64,000 nucleotides of DNA from an uncultured Paracoccaceae bacterium (GTDB lineage Bacteria; Pseudomonadota; Alphaproteobacteria; Rhodobacterales; Rhodobacteraceae), in the NCBI GenBank assembly GCA_947495295.1, contig CANLYJ010000004.1:288231-352230 (forward strand). The letters run 5' to 3'. The translations under genes were made by a program, and so were the position numbers. Positions 27,345 to 35,681 of the stretch are shown piece after piece. The stretch's first letter is position 1. Every line of letters begins with the position of its first letter. The notes beneath the pieces were generated by a model. The model searched no databases. It was not told where the DNA came from and was given only the letters and a program-made list of their open reading frames with translations.

Positions 27345-28288
27345 TCCGGTTTGCGGCACTTCTGGTTGCCGTTTGGGCAAACACCGCATCGGCGAACGAA
27401 AACATCGCAGATCAATATCCGGGTTCACCGCTTTACAGTGCGCCGGTCGAGTTTATCCCGGGCGTATTCAGTGCCATTGGCGCAACCGCACCGCCCACAT
27501 ATGAAAACACCGGCCATAACAATAACCTCAGCTTCATTGTCACCGGGGAAGGCGTTGTCGTGATCAATGGCGGCGGGGCTTATGTGCTGGCGGAGGCGCT
27601 GCACCAAGAGATCAAGGCCCGCACCGATGAACCCGTCGTGCTTGTCATCAATGAAAATGGCCAGGGGCATGCCATGTTGGGCAATTCATATTGGATTGGT
27701 CAGAATGTGCCGATCATCGCCCATGAAGATGCCGCCGCTGCGTTTGAGGATGGCGGCTTTCGCATTCTTGAGGCCATGCAGAAGCTAAACCGCGACAAGG
27801 CCGCAGGCACGTTCCTGCAAGGCCCCACGGAAACATTTGCTGATGAATACATCCTGGAACTTGGCGATTTTCGTATCGAGGTTCGCTATCTTGGCCCGGC
27901 CCATAGCGCCGGTGATGTTGTCGTCTGGTTGCCCCGCCAGAATCTTGTGATTGCGGGTGATATGGCCTTTCACGAACGCATGCTGCCGATATTCGAGGAT
28001 ACCTATACCCTTGATTGGCTGGCAACATGGGACACGGCATTTGAAGCGTTGAATGCCACCTATGTCATTCCCGGGCACGGGCATCCGACCAATATGGATC
28101 AGGTCCGCCGCTATACCAAAGGTTACCTGGAATATCTGCGTGGCAAGATTGGCGCGCATCTGGACAGTGGTGGGGGACTCGCGGATGCTTATTACGTTGA
28201 TCAGTCACCTTATGCCCATCTGGACACGTTTGAGGAATTGGCGACCAAGAATGCCGGGCGGGTCTATGAGCAGATGGAATTCGAATAG
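27341..28288 (+). CDS. MBL-fold protein with a degenerate metal site, sox-associated
   Basis: 315 residues with a signal peptide (ANTASANE). The fold is metallo-beta-lactamase-like: FIVTGEGVVVINGG, the later GPAHSAGD, LVIAGDM and VIPGHGH are kept. The first metal motif H-x-H-x-D-H is replaced by NENGQG (in VINENGQGHAMLGNSYW), removing the usual site-1 ligands. It may bind one metal, or have become a binding or electron-relay protein. It is translationally coupled to the intact MBL gene and converges with the yeeE-type gene with one base between stops. Confidence 0.85.
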   Translation: MIRFAALLVAVWANTASANENIADQYPGSPLYSAPVEFIPGVFSAIGATAPPTYENTGHNNNLSFIVTGEGVVVINGGGAYVLAEALHQEIKARTDEPVVLVINENGQGHAMLGNSYWIGQNVPIIAHEDAAAAFEDGGFRILEAMQKLNRDKAAGTFLQGPTETFADEYILELGDFRIEVRYLGPAHSAGDVVVWLPRQNLVIAGDMAFHERMLPIFEDTYTLDWLATWDTAFEALNATYVIPGHGHPTNMDQVRRYTKGYLEYLRGKIGAHLDSGGGLADAYYVDQSPYAHLDTFEELATKNAGRVYEQMEFE

Positions 28289-28289
28289 C

Positions 28290-29348
28290 TCAGGCGGTGA
28301 CGAATGATGGTCGACGGATCAAACGATGTGTCAGCATCGCGCCGATCCACATGGCCCCGACAGCGACCCATGCCGTCAGCGCAAAGATGGCACCCCCTGA
28401 CATCCCCGCACCCACTGCGCAGCCACCGGCCAACATGCTGCCAAAGCCCATAAGTGCGGCACCGATCAGATAGGTCTCCATCGGGCTGTCCGGGCCAAAA
28501 CGCTGGATCTTTGCCTCTTTGGTGATGACCGCCATGACGCCTGCACCGACAAACACGCCCGGCACCAGCCCGACGCCAAATCCAAGCGGCAATTGCGTGC
28601 TGTTGACCAGCCCCATCAATGTGTCGGTTGATGGCCCTGTGAACGTCACCGAGGAAATCGGCACCACGTCAAATGAGTTCATCGCAATGGTGTAAGTGCC
28701 TAACCAACCGAGCGCGACAGCCAAACCGACGCCCAGCGCGGCCAGGGCATGGCTGATCTGAACATGTTGGCGACGGCTATGCCAAAATGCACCGGCAAGG
28801 GTGATTGCCGCGATCCCCGCCGCCATGGCAGCGTTGACGCCGATCTGTTCCAGCAAGCTGCGTGCTGTGCCGCCGGGGATAAGCCACAGCGTCGCAAGCT
28901 GTTCGCGCGCCGGTGCCAAAGCCCCGCGCAACGCGGACTGCGCGACGAGGGTCAGCACCAGCCCCGTCACAATCGCCCGCAGATTGCCCGTTGCGGACAA
29001 GACCAGCAACCGACTGGCGCAGCCCCGCGCTAGCACCATGCCCCCACCAAACATGAGCCCCCCGATGACTGCGCCCGAGATGCTGCCGGTTGTCGCCAGT
29101 TGGCGGCTTTCGGATACGTCCAACCAACCGAGCGCGATCAAAAGCTGCACCGCCATTACTGCGCCGGAAAAGGCAATCAGCCAGATCGACAGACGCGGGC
29201 CAAGCCGCCCTTCGGCAACCTCGACCGTCGCGGCACGCAGGCAAAAGCGCGAATGCTGTGCCGTCGCACCAAAGAACACCCCCACCAGTCCACCCAACGC
29301 CATCAGGACGGCCCCGACACCGTAATGCTCTATCAGGTTTTCCAGCAT
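28290..29348 (-). CDS. YeeE/YedE-type sulfur transporter
   Basis: 352 residues with about nine to ten membrane segments. Conserved Cys-containing loops of the YeeE/YedE (TsuA) family are present: QHSRFCLRAA near residue 34, LARGCASRLL near 110 and LAGGCAVGAGMSGG near 307. Characterised members import thiosulfate using these cysteines. It is the last minus-strand gene of the sox region, has its own FNR-like box upstream and a paralogue (soxT) at the other end of the cluster. Thiosulfate or another sulfur species is the likely substrate. Confidence 0.88.
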   Translation of the reverse strand: MLENLIEHYGVGAVLMALGGLVGVFFGATAQHSRFCLRAATVEVAEGRLGPRLSIWLIAFSGAVMAVQLLIALGWLDVSESRQLATTGSISGAVIGGLMFGGGMVLARGCASRLLVLSATGNLRAIVTGLVLTLVAQSALRGALAPAREQLATLWLIPGGTARSLLEQIGVNAAMAAGIAAITLAGAFWHSRRQHVQISHALAALGVGLAVALGWLGTYTIAMNSFDVVPISSVTFTGPSTDTLMGLVNSTQLPLGFGVGLVPGVFVGAGVMAVITKEAKIQRFGPDSPMETYLIGAALMGFGSMLAGGCAVGAGMSGGAIFALTAWVAVGAMWIGAMLTHRLIRRPSFVTA

Positions 29349-29401
29349 GTTCAGGCCCCTATCAATTGCTCTGGAGCTAGCAAAACGTGCGGTTTCAAAC
29401 T

Positions 29402-29415
29402 TTGATGCAGGTCAA
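29402..29415 (-). promoter_or_regulatory. FNR-like box upstream of the YeeE-type gene
   Basis: TTGATGCAGGTCAA matches TTGAT-N4-ATCAA with one mismatch. It lies in the 69-bp gap between hemA and the YeeE-type gene, centred about 60 bp before the latter's ATG. It could give this transporter a separate, oxygen-responsive promoter. Confidence 0.5.
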
Positions 29416-29417
29416 CC

Positions 29418-30638
29418 TTACTGTGCTGCGACAGGCAAACGCGCAAGTTGGCACTGCGCCCAAAGCGTTTCAAGCGCGCCGACAAGATGTTCGATATCCG
29501 CGTCCGAATGGACGGGCGACGGGGTGATCCGCAAACGCTCTGTCCCTTTGGGCACCGTGGGGTAGTTGATCGGTTGGATATAGATGCCGTAGTCGCGCAT
29601 CAGGATATCGGACAGGTATTTGCATTTCACCGGATCCCCGACCATCACCGGAATGATGTGGCTGGGGTTGTCCAGATGCGGGATGCCGATTGCGTCCAGC
29701 CGCGCGCGCAGTTCGGTCACCTTCGCCTTTTGCGCGGCGCGTTCAGCCCGGCTGGATTTCAGATGCCGGATGGAGGCGGTCGCGCCAGCGGCCACGGCCG
29801 GTGGCAGAGCAGTGGTAAAGATGAACCCGCTCGCAAAGGACCGGATGAAATCGCAGAGGTTGGCCGAAGCCGCGATGTAGCCACCCATGACGCCAAAGGC
29901 TTTGCCAAGTGTGCCTTCGATCACGGTCAACCGATCCATCAGACCTTCGCGCTCTGCTATCCCGCCGCCGCGTGGACCGTAAAGCCCGACGGCGTGGACC
30001 TCATCCAGATAGGTCATGGCGTTGTATTTATCGGCCAGATCGCAAATCGCGGCGATGGGCGCGATATCGCCATCCATCGAATAGACGCTTTCGAATGCGA
30101 TGAGCTTCGGGCGGTCCAACGGTTGCGCCGCCAGCAACTCTTCGAGATGCGCAAGATCATTGTGCCGCCAGATCTGCCGGTCTGCCTTCGAATGGCGGAT
30201 GCCCTCGATCATGCTGGCGTGGTTCAGCGCGTCGGACAGCACCAGACAGTCCGGGATTTTCGCGGCCAGGGTGCCAAGGGCGGCCCAGTTGGACACGTAG
30301 CCGCTGGTGAAGAGCAAGGCCGCTTCCTTGCCATGGAGGTCTGCCAATTCCGCCTCGAGCAGCACGTGGTCATGCGTTGTGCCAGAGATGTTTCGGGTCC
30401 CGCCCGCACCAGCGCCAACCTTGTCCAGCGCGTCATGCATCGCCGCCAGCACATCGGGATGTTGGCCCATGCCAAGATAGTCATTGGAACACCAGATCGT
30501 CACGTCACCGGTGTCGTTGCCGCGATTGGTTGCGTTTGGAAAGCTGCCGCAATGCCGTTCCAGATCAGCAAACACGCGGTAATTGCCCTCGTCTTTCAAT
30601 TGCGACAGGGCTGCCGCGAAAAATCCGTTATAGTTCAT
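29418..30638 (-). CDS. hemA: 5-aminolevulinate synthase
   Basis: 406 residues, the usual length for alphaproteobacterial ALAS, which condenses glycine and succinyl-CoA to 5-aminolevulinate, the first step of heme synthesis. PLP-enzyme motifs are clear: [10 protein letters not shown] at about 53-62, [27 protein letters not shown], and the Schiff-base Lys in [14 protein letters not shown]. It starts 8 bp after the DUF302 stop and sits inside the sox island, so heme supply may be tied to production of the Sox cytochromes. Whether the genome has a second ALAS cannot be seen here. Confidence 0.96.
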   Translation of the reverse strand: MNYNGFFAAALSQLKDEGNYRVFADLERHCGSFPNATNRGNDTGDVTIWCSNDYLGMGQHPDVLAAMHDALDKVGAGAGGTRNISGTTHDHVLLEAELADLHGKEAALLFTSGYVSNWAALGTLAAKIPDCLVLSDALNHASMIEGIRHSKADRQIWRHNDLAHLEELLAAQPLDRPKLIAFESVYSMDGDIAPIAAICDLADKYNAMTYLDEVHAVGLYGPRGGGIAEREGLMDRLTVIEGTLGKAFGVMGGYIAASANLCDFIRSFASGFIFTTALPPAVAAGATASIRHLKSSRAERAAQKAKVTELRARLDAIGIPHLDNPSHIIPVMVGDPVKCKYLSDILMRDYGIYIQPINYPTVPKGTERLRITPSPVHSDADIEHLVGALETLWAQCQLARLPVAAQ

Positions 30639-30646
30639 TGTTGTCC

Positions 30647-31078
30647 TTATCCACCCACAGCGTCTTGCGCGATTGCGTCCAAAAGCATCTGGACCTTTTG
30701 CATTTCACCGTCCGGGTAGGTCCGATAGCCGACCATGACCGCGTCGTCGCGTTCAGTGACAAAGATCCCGTAGGGACAATGGGCGATGTTCATCAGGTCA
30801 GCCTCCATCACCTCGCGCGAGATTTGGGCAGAGCAGAACAGAAAGATATCGGCGGCTTCAAACAGTTTCACATCGCTGCCGACATCCGTGGCGGTACGGT
30901 TCAACATATCGCCGGTGTGGCTCACGTAATCGATGACCAGGCCCTTGCCGATAATCGCGTTTTCCACCGCAAAAGTCGCGTCATCAAAACTGCCATCGAA
31001 AGGGTATGTCACAGCCTCCTGCCCAATGACGGGGGTCGCGGCCAAACCAAGAAAGGCACAGGCAAATAGATGTCTCAT
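30647..31078 (-). CDS. DUF302 domain secreted protein
   Basis: 143 residues from ATG 31078, preceded by AAGGAGG; the frame extends to 31117 but the signal peptide starts here ([20 protein letters not shown]). The mature part is one DUF302 domain ([44 protein letters not shown]). Such domains occur next to sulfur-oxidation and metal-handling genes; the function is not established. It opens the DUF302-hemA unit and follows soxF after a hairpin. Confidence 0.85.
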   Translation of the reverse strand: MRHLFACAFLGLAATPVIGQEAVTYPFDGSFDDATFAVENAIIGKGLVIDYVSHTGDMLNRTATDVGSDVKLFEAADIFLFCSAQISREVMEADLMNIAHCPYGIFVTERDDAVMVGYRTYPDGEMQKVQMLLDAIAQDAVGG

Positions 31079-31114
31079 GTCATTTCCTCCTTTGCGGAGT
31101 TTTACGCAGAAAAG

Positions 31115-31149
31115 CATGGCGGGCCCTGATCAAAATCAAGGCCCGCATG
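31115..31149 (-). promoter_or_regulatory. Hairpin with FNR-like box between soxF and DUF302
   Basis: GCGGGCC (31119-31125) and GGCCCGC (31140-31146) form a stem; its loop contains, on the minus strand, TTGAT-TTTG-ATCAG (31126-31139), one mismatch from the FNR consensus. The box is centred about 54 bp before the DUF302 ATG, a plausible activator position. Note that DUF302 lies downstream on the minus strand, while soxF starts further downstream still only after hemA's own unit would not apply: soxF is upstream of this site in transcription, so the stem may also weaken read-through from soxF. Confidence 0.45.
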
Positions 31150-31152
31150 ATT

Positions 31153-32415
31153 CTAGCCAAACATGTCCGCAACAATTCCGTCGTACCAACCGACGGATTC
31201 CTGATAGGTGGCGGCACGCAGATCATCGCTTTCGCCGGTCTGGCTGATGAACCCATCAACCTTTGCGATTTTCTCTTCTGTGGCCTCATAAGTGGCGCCG
31301 ACCTTCACCCCATCCTCTGTATTGATCAGGGACCAGCATGTATTGGCGAAACGTGCAGGGAACACTGTTGAGCCGGTCAATGCGCCACGCACTGCATTCG
31401 CACACACCTTGGCCTGGCTGTTAGCTGAGAAGCCGGATTTTGGCATGTCGCCCTGTGCGGCTGCATCACCCAGAACATGGATGTTTGCATCCATCTTTGA
31501 GGACATATCGGCGGCATTCACAGGTGCCCAATTGCCTTCGGTGATGCCTGCGATCTCTGCAATGCGCCCGGCCTTCATGGCGGGGATTACATTGCAAACG
31601 TCGACATTGTTCACGTCGCCATCAATCGACAGTGTCATCGCGGTCGGATCAACGGACACGTCTGCGCCGCCGAAATCGGGACCAACGCGTTCGATCATCC
31701 CCGCGTAGTGATCATTCCAGCCTTCCTCGAACAGACCTTGTTTTGAGAATTTCTCTTTGGGGTCCGCGATCAGGATCTTGGCCGTCGGGTTCACCTCTTT
31801 GAGCGTATGCGCAACCATCGAGATGCGTTCATAGGGGCCCGGTGGGCAGCGATAGGGGTTTGGCGGTGCAACCATCGCATAGGTTCCGCCCTGCGGCATC
31901 GCCATGATCTGCGCCTTGAGCAATTCGGTCTGCGACCCGCCCTTATAGGCGTGCGGCATCGCATTTTGCGATGACAAATCCCAGCCTTCAACAGCGCCAT
32001 CAATGAAGTCGATACCGGGCGACAGGATCAGGCGGTCATAGGGCAGGCTTGCACCACCTGCCAGCGTAACGGTCTTGGCATCCCGATCAACGCCAACGGC
32101 CCAATCATGGACCACGTTGATCCCATAGTCTGCAGCAAGCGTGCCGTAGCTGTGGCCCAGCGATTGCATGTCGCGGTAACCGCCGAGATAGAGGTTTGAG
32201 AAAAAGCAGGTGTAATAGGTGCGCGTCGGTTCAACCAAGGTGACATCAATTGCGCCTTCGCTGTCCTTGGCGATGTAGCGCGCCGCAGTAGCGCCACCCG
32301 CACCGCCGCCGATAACAACCACACGGGGTTTGCCCTGCGCGCGCACCATGGGTGCCGCCAACAAGCCCGCGGTCAAAGCCGCTGATCCAAGGAACGTCCT
32401 TCTGTTGTAAGTCAT
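31153..32415 (-). CDS. soxF: Sulfide dehydrogenase flavoprotein (SoxF/FccB)
   Basis: 420 residues from ATG 32415, with GGGAGGAAAG before it. A Tat-type leader (NRRTFLGSAALTAGLLAAP) precedes the FAD-binding Rossmann motif VVVIGGGAGGATAARYIAK. The rest matches the flavoprotein subunit of flavocytochrome c sulfide dehydrogenase: TYYTCFFSNLYLGGY, PPGPYERISM, VHNVLGDAA-like HVLGDAAAQGDMPKSG. SoxF has sulfide dehydrogenase activity in Paracoccus-type systems and pairs with cytochrome SoxE. It starts 24 bp after the soxE stop. Confidence 0.95.
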   Translation of the reverse strand: MTYNRRTFLGSAALTAGLLAAPMVRAQGKPRVVVIGGGAGGATAARYIAKDSEGAIDVTLVEPTRTYYTCFFSNLYLGGYRDMQSLGHSYGTLAADYGINVVHDWAVGVDRDAKTVTLAGGASLPYDRLILSPGIDFIDGAVEGWDLSSQNAMPHAYKGGSQTELLKAQIMAMPQGGTYAMVAPPNPYRCPPGPYERISMVAHTLKEVNPTAKILIADPKEKFSKQGLFEEGWNDHYAGMIERVGPDFGGADVSVDPTAMTLSIDGDVNNVDVCNVIPAMKAGRIAEIAGITEGNWAPVNAADMSSKMDANIHVLGDAAAQGDMPKSGFSANSQAKVCANAVRGALTGSTVFPARFANTCWSLINTEDGVKVGATYEATEEKIAKVDGFISQTGESDDLRAATYQESVGWYDGIVADMFG

Positions 32416-32439
32416 TCTTTCCTCCCATTTTCGCATCAG

Positions 32440-33138
32440 TTATTCGATGTTTTCAAAATATGCCGCGAGCGCAGCAATCTCTTCATTCGACAGGCGGCCC
32501 GCCATCATCTGCATGACAGGATGGGCACGCACGCCGTCCTTGTAGGCGTGCATCACGACGACGAAATCCTCTGCTGGCCAATTGGTGATGGCCGGGATGC
32601 CATCAGTCGCGCCGCTGGCCTGATGGCAGGATGTGCATTCCCCCGAAAGGTATTCGCCATAGGCAGGGTCACCGATGATCGCCAAAACTTCGGGCGCGAC
32701 CTCATGATCCACTGCCGCAGCGGTTGGTGCCGCTTCTGGAATGTTGCCCGGGCTGGCCGAAAACTGGCGCAGATAGGCCAGCAGATCGTCGCGGTCTTTC
32801 TGGTCATCAAATCCCCGAAAGCTCATGCGGGTCTTGGACACGAGCCTGCGCGGGTTTTCGATAAAATCGTCAAGCGTGTCGTAGGTCCAGATCAACCCGC
32901 CACTGGCTGCACGCTGCATGCCTTCGGAATAGCGATAGTCTTCTGCCGCACCGGCAGGGCGGTCAAAAATGTTGTTCAAATGCGGGCCAATGCGGTCGCG
33001 CGCGCCTTCGCCAACCTGGTGGCATCCGCGACATTGCCTGAACAGGGCCTCACCGTTTTCCGCGTCGCCACCAACCTCTGCCCAGCTAGTGCCCGCAGCG
33101 CACAACAGCACCATGAGGAAAACCCGCTGCCACATCAC
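32440..33138 (-). CDS. soxE: Diheme cytochrome c SoxE
   Basis: 232 residues with a signal peptide (GTSWAEV) and two heme sites: CRGCH (about residues 36-40) in a cytochrome c2-like domain ending KTRMSFRGF, and CTSCH (about 169-173) in a smaller C-terminal domain with HPVMQMMAGRLSNEEI. This two-domain layout matches SoxE, the electron acceptor of SoxF. Start overlaps soxD by 4 bp. The first domain resembles the second heme domain of SoxD next door. Confidence 0.93.
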   Translation of the reverse strand: MMWQRVFLMVLLCAAGTSWAEVGGDAENGEALFRQCRGCHQVGEGARDRIGPHLNNIFDRPAGAAEDYRYSEGMQRAASGGLIWTYDTLDDFIENPRRLVSKTRMSFRGFDDQKDRDDLLAYLRQFSASPGNIPEAAPTAAAVDHEVAPEVLAIIGDPAYGEYLSGECTSCHQASGATDGIPAITNWPAEDFVVVMHAYKDGVRAHPVMQMMAGRLSNEEIAALAAYFENIE

Positions 33139-34409
33139 TCTTCAAAACTCTCTAGATAGGCAATCAGGGCGGTGATATCGGCCTCTTCACGAACACCACG
33201 GAATGTCATCTTCGTTCCGGGCATCGTGCCGCGTGGGTCGGCAAGAAACGCTGCAAGGCTTTCAGCCGTCCACACTTCGCCTGCTGCATTCGCCTCTTGG
33301 AACACGTTGGAATAGCGGAACCCGTCGACCGAACCAATTGTGCGCCCGACCATCCCGTTCAAGGCCGGACCCGTGCGATTGCTGGCACCTTCCCCGACCT
33401 GGTGACAGGATTTGCACTGTCGAAATGCGCCTTCGCCTGCGACAACAAGTGCCGGATCTGGACCACCAGCGTCCTCTGAGGTCGTGGCCGCGGCGGCGTC
33501 ATCTGATGCCGAAAATACCGGGCCGTCCCCGGTGGTGGCATGGTTCATCACTGAATCGCCGCCGCCTTCTGGCGTCACGTCAAGGAAGGTCGCGCGCATT
33601 GTGATTTCAACGGTTTCCTTGCAATTCGCCATGCAAGGTTCTGCCCGCCACTCAGCGTACTCAAGCTCTGGACGGTCATCGACGACGAACCCATCGCTAT
33701 TATACATCTCGACATCGGTGAAGTTTTCGTGGCTCAGCTCAAAGTCATCGTCGACCAGATCATTGGAATAGAGGATGTATGCGACAATGGCGTAAGTTTC
33801 GTCAGGCGTCAGTGTCCCGGCCTCGCCAAAGGGCATGGACCGGTTGATGTAATCCCAGGCTGTTGACAGATGCGGCCAGTAAGACCCGACCGTCTTGACC
33901 GGGTCCTTATCGGCGAGCGTGTCGAAACCGCCTGCAAGAACGGGCCAGTTCCCAACGCCTTCGGCGAAATCACCATGGCAAGAGGCGCATTTTTCAACAA
34001 ATACTTCTTCCCCTGTCCATACATCGCCGCGCCCTTCCGGCAGGCCCCGCCCGTCCGGCAGAACATCGACGTCCCATGCGGCAAGCTCTTCTTCCAATGC
34101 CGCGCGCCCAAGCTCATAGGTGCCGTCAATCACCGGTGCGGGCGCCGTCAGACTGCCTGCGGTATTGGCGGCATCCGCTGCAATTTGTTGAAGCGCGTCA
34201 CGCTCTGACATGAGGCGCGCAGCCTCTGCCGCAGCTGCTTGCGCCTCTGCACTTGCACTGGCTGCTGTCGCTTCGACCTGTTGGACACGGGTTTCCAGCG
34301 TTTCAATTGTCTGTGCACCGTACTGCCGTGACGACAGGCCATATGCCAAGCCAAGACCAAGTGCGGTGAACCCAAGCGCAGGGACAAATAGGTTAAGAGA
34401 CTTCGACAT
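33135..34409 (-). CDS. soxD: Diheme cytochrome c subunit of sulfane dehydrogenase
   Basis: 424 residues: an N-terminal membrane anchor or uncleaved signal (FVPALGFTALGLGLAYGL), an Ala/Glu-rich coiled coil at about 38-75, a first heme domain (CASCHGDFAEGVGNW, about residue 143) and a C-terminal one (CKSCHQVGEGASNRTGP, about residue 340). SoxD accepts electrons from the molybdenum subunit SoxC; together they oxidise the sulfane sulfur bound to SoxY, so thiosulfate can go fully to sulfate without sulfur globules. Its 5' end overlaps soxC by 17 bp. Confidence 0.95.
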   Translation of the reverse strand: MSKSLNLFVPALGFTALGLGLAYGLSSRQYGAQTIETLETRVQQVEATAASASAEAQAAAAEAARLMSERDALQQIAADAANTAGSLTAPAPVIDGTYELGRAALEEELAAWDVDVLPDGRGLPEGRGDVWTGEEVFVEKCASCHGDFAEGVGNWPVLAGGFDTLADKDPVKTVGSYWPHLSTAWDYINRSMPFGEAGTLTPDETYAIVAYILYSNDLVDDDFELSHENFTDVEMYNSDGFVVDDRPELEYAEWRAEPCMANCKETVEITMRATFLDVTPEGGGDSVMNHATTGDGPVFSASDDAAAATTSEDAGGPDPALVVAGEGAFRQCKSCHQVGEGASNRTGPALNGMVGRTIGSVDGFRYSNVFQEANAAGEVWTAESLAAFLADPRGTMPGTKMTFRGVREEADITALIAYLESFEE

Positions 34410-35667
34410 TCTCGGCGATCCCTTCTTCGTTCACAAACCAGGTTTGGATGCAGTTGTTGTGGTAGACCGCGTTTTCGCCGCGCATGTCGCGCAGCTGATC
34501 CTTGGTCGGCTGGACATAGCCGGTTTCGTCAATCGCGCGGGATTGCAGCAGCATCGGGCTGCCGTCCCATTTGGTATCCAGATAAAACCGGGTCAGCGCC
34601 TTTGTGTCGCCTTGCTTGCCCAGGCGCGCGGTTTCCCACGTAATCCCGCCGTCCTTTGACACATCGACGCGGGTGATTTGCCCATGGCCGGACCAGGCCA
34701 GACCAGAAATCACCAGCGGACCTGATCCATGCGTGATCGGCATCTGCGGGCTGGGTGAGGTGATGACGGATTTTGCGTCCATCACCCATGTCCATTTGCG
34801 CGCGATGCCGTTTTCGTAGACGTCGGTGTATTTGGATGTCTCTTCGCGGCTTTCCACGGCCATGTCGGTGACTTCGACACGACGCAGCCATTTCACCCAC
34901 ATATTGCCTTCCCAGCCGGGTACGACCAGCCGGACGGGGTAGCCGTGTTCCATCCGCAGCGCTTCGCCATTGGCCTTGAACGCCACAAGCACGTCATCGA
35001 GTGCCTTTTCCATCGGGATCGAACGCCCGTTGGACGATGCGTCGGCCCCTTCGACATAGACCCATTTGTCGGAAAGATCGCCCGCAGCTTCGAGGCCCGC
35101 CTCACGCAGCAGCGTGCGCAGTGGGATGCCCGTGTATTCCATGTTGTGGATCATGCCATGGGTGAACTGTGCGCCGTTCAACTGCGCACCAGCCCATTCC
35201 ATGCCGGTATTGGCCGCGCATTCGCAGAAATACACGTGGTTTTCCCGCGGGAACCGCTCCAAGTCGGCATAGCTAAAGATCAGCGGGCGGTCGACCAGCC
35301 CGTTGATCATCAGGCGGTAGTCTTCCTTGGACAGCTCAATCGCGCCAGAATGGTGGCGTTCAAAGGCGCAGCCCTGCGGCGTGATGGTCCCATCCAGTGC
35401 GTGGATGGGAGTGAAGTTGATTGATGAGATGGGGGATGCCGTCAGCCATTCCACATTGCGGCGTACAACGTCGCTTTCAAACTTGATCGGCAGGCCATAG
35501 GGCGTTTCATCAACGCCAGCCCCTGTATAGGATGCCCAATCCTGCAGCTCTGTGATCTTGGGGTCGGGTGTGCCTTGTGCAGCCGCCCCGCCCGCGACGG
35601 AGCCTGCTGCAATCGCGGCACTGCCACGCAGGAATGAGCGTCGTGATGGTTTGAAGAATTCATCCAT
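34393..35667 (-). CDS. soxC: Sulfane dehydrogenase molybdenum subunit
   Basis: 424 residues from ATG 35667, with GGAGACC upstream. Tat signal with SRRSFLRGSAAIAAG. The protein is of the sulfite-oxidase molybdopterin family: EDYRLMINGLVDRPLIFSY, the Mo-ligand region YFCECAANTGMEWAG, and the dimerisation domain from about residue 300 (HGSGPLVISGLAWSGHGQI). SoxC with SoxD removes electrons from SoxY-bound sulfane. Located 14 bp after soxB. Confidence 0.96.
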   Translation of the reverse strand: MDEFFKPSRRSFLRGSAAIAAGSVAGGAAAQGTPDPKITELQDWASYTGAGVDETPYGLPIKFESDVVRRNVEWLTASPISSINFTPIHALDGTITPQGCAFERHHSGAIELSKEDYRLMINGLVDRPLIFSYADLERFPRENHVYFCECAANTGMEWAGAQLNGAQFTHGMIHNMEYTGIPLRTLLREAGLEAAGDLSDKWVYVEGADASSNGRSIPMEKALDDVLVAFKANGEALRMEHGYPVRLVVPGWEGNMWVKWLRRVEVTDMAVESREETSKYTDVYENGIARKWTWVMDAKSVITSPSPQMPITHGSGPLVISGLAWSGHGQITRVDVSKDGGITWETARLGKQGDTKALTRFYLDTKWDGSPMLLQSRAIDETGYVQPTKDQLRDMRGENAVYHNNCIQTWFVNEEGIAENVEVS

Positions 35668-35681
35668 TGCTCTTGGTCTCC

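Noticed and set aside
29448..30719. Plus-strand ORF of 423 codons opposite hemA
   Set aside because: Antisense of a certain gene; no domain or ribosome-binding site.
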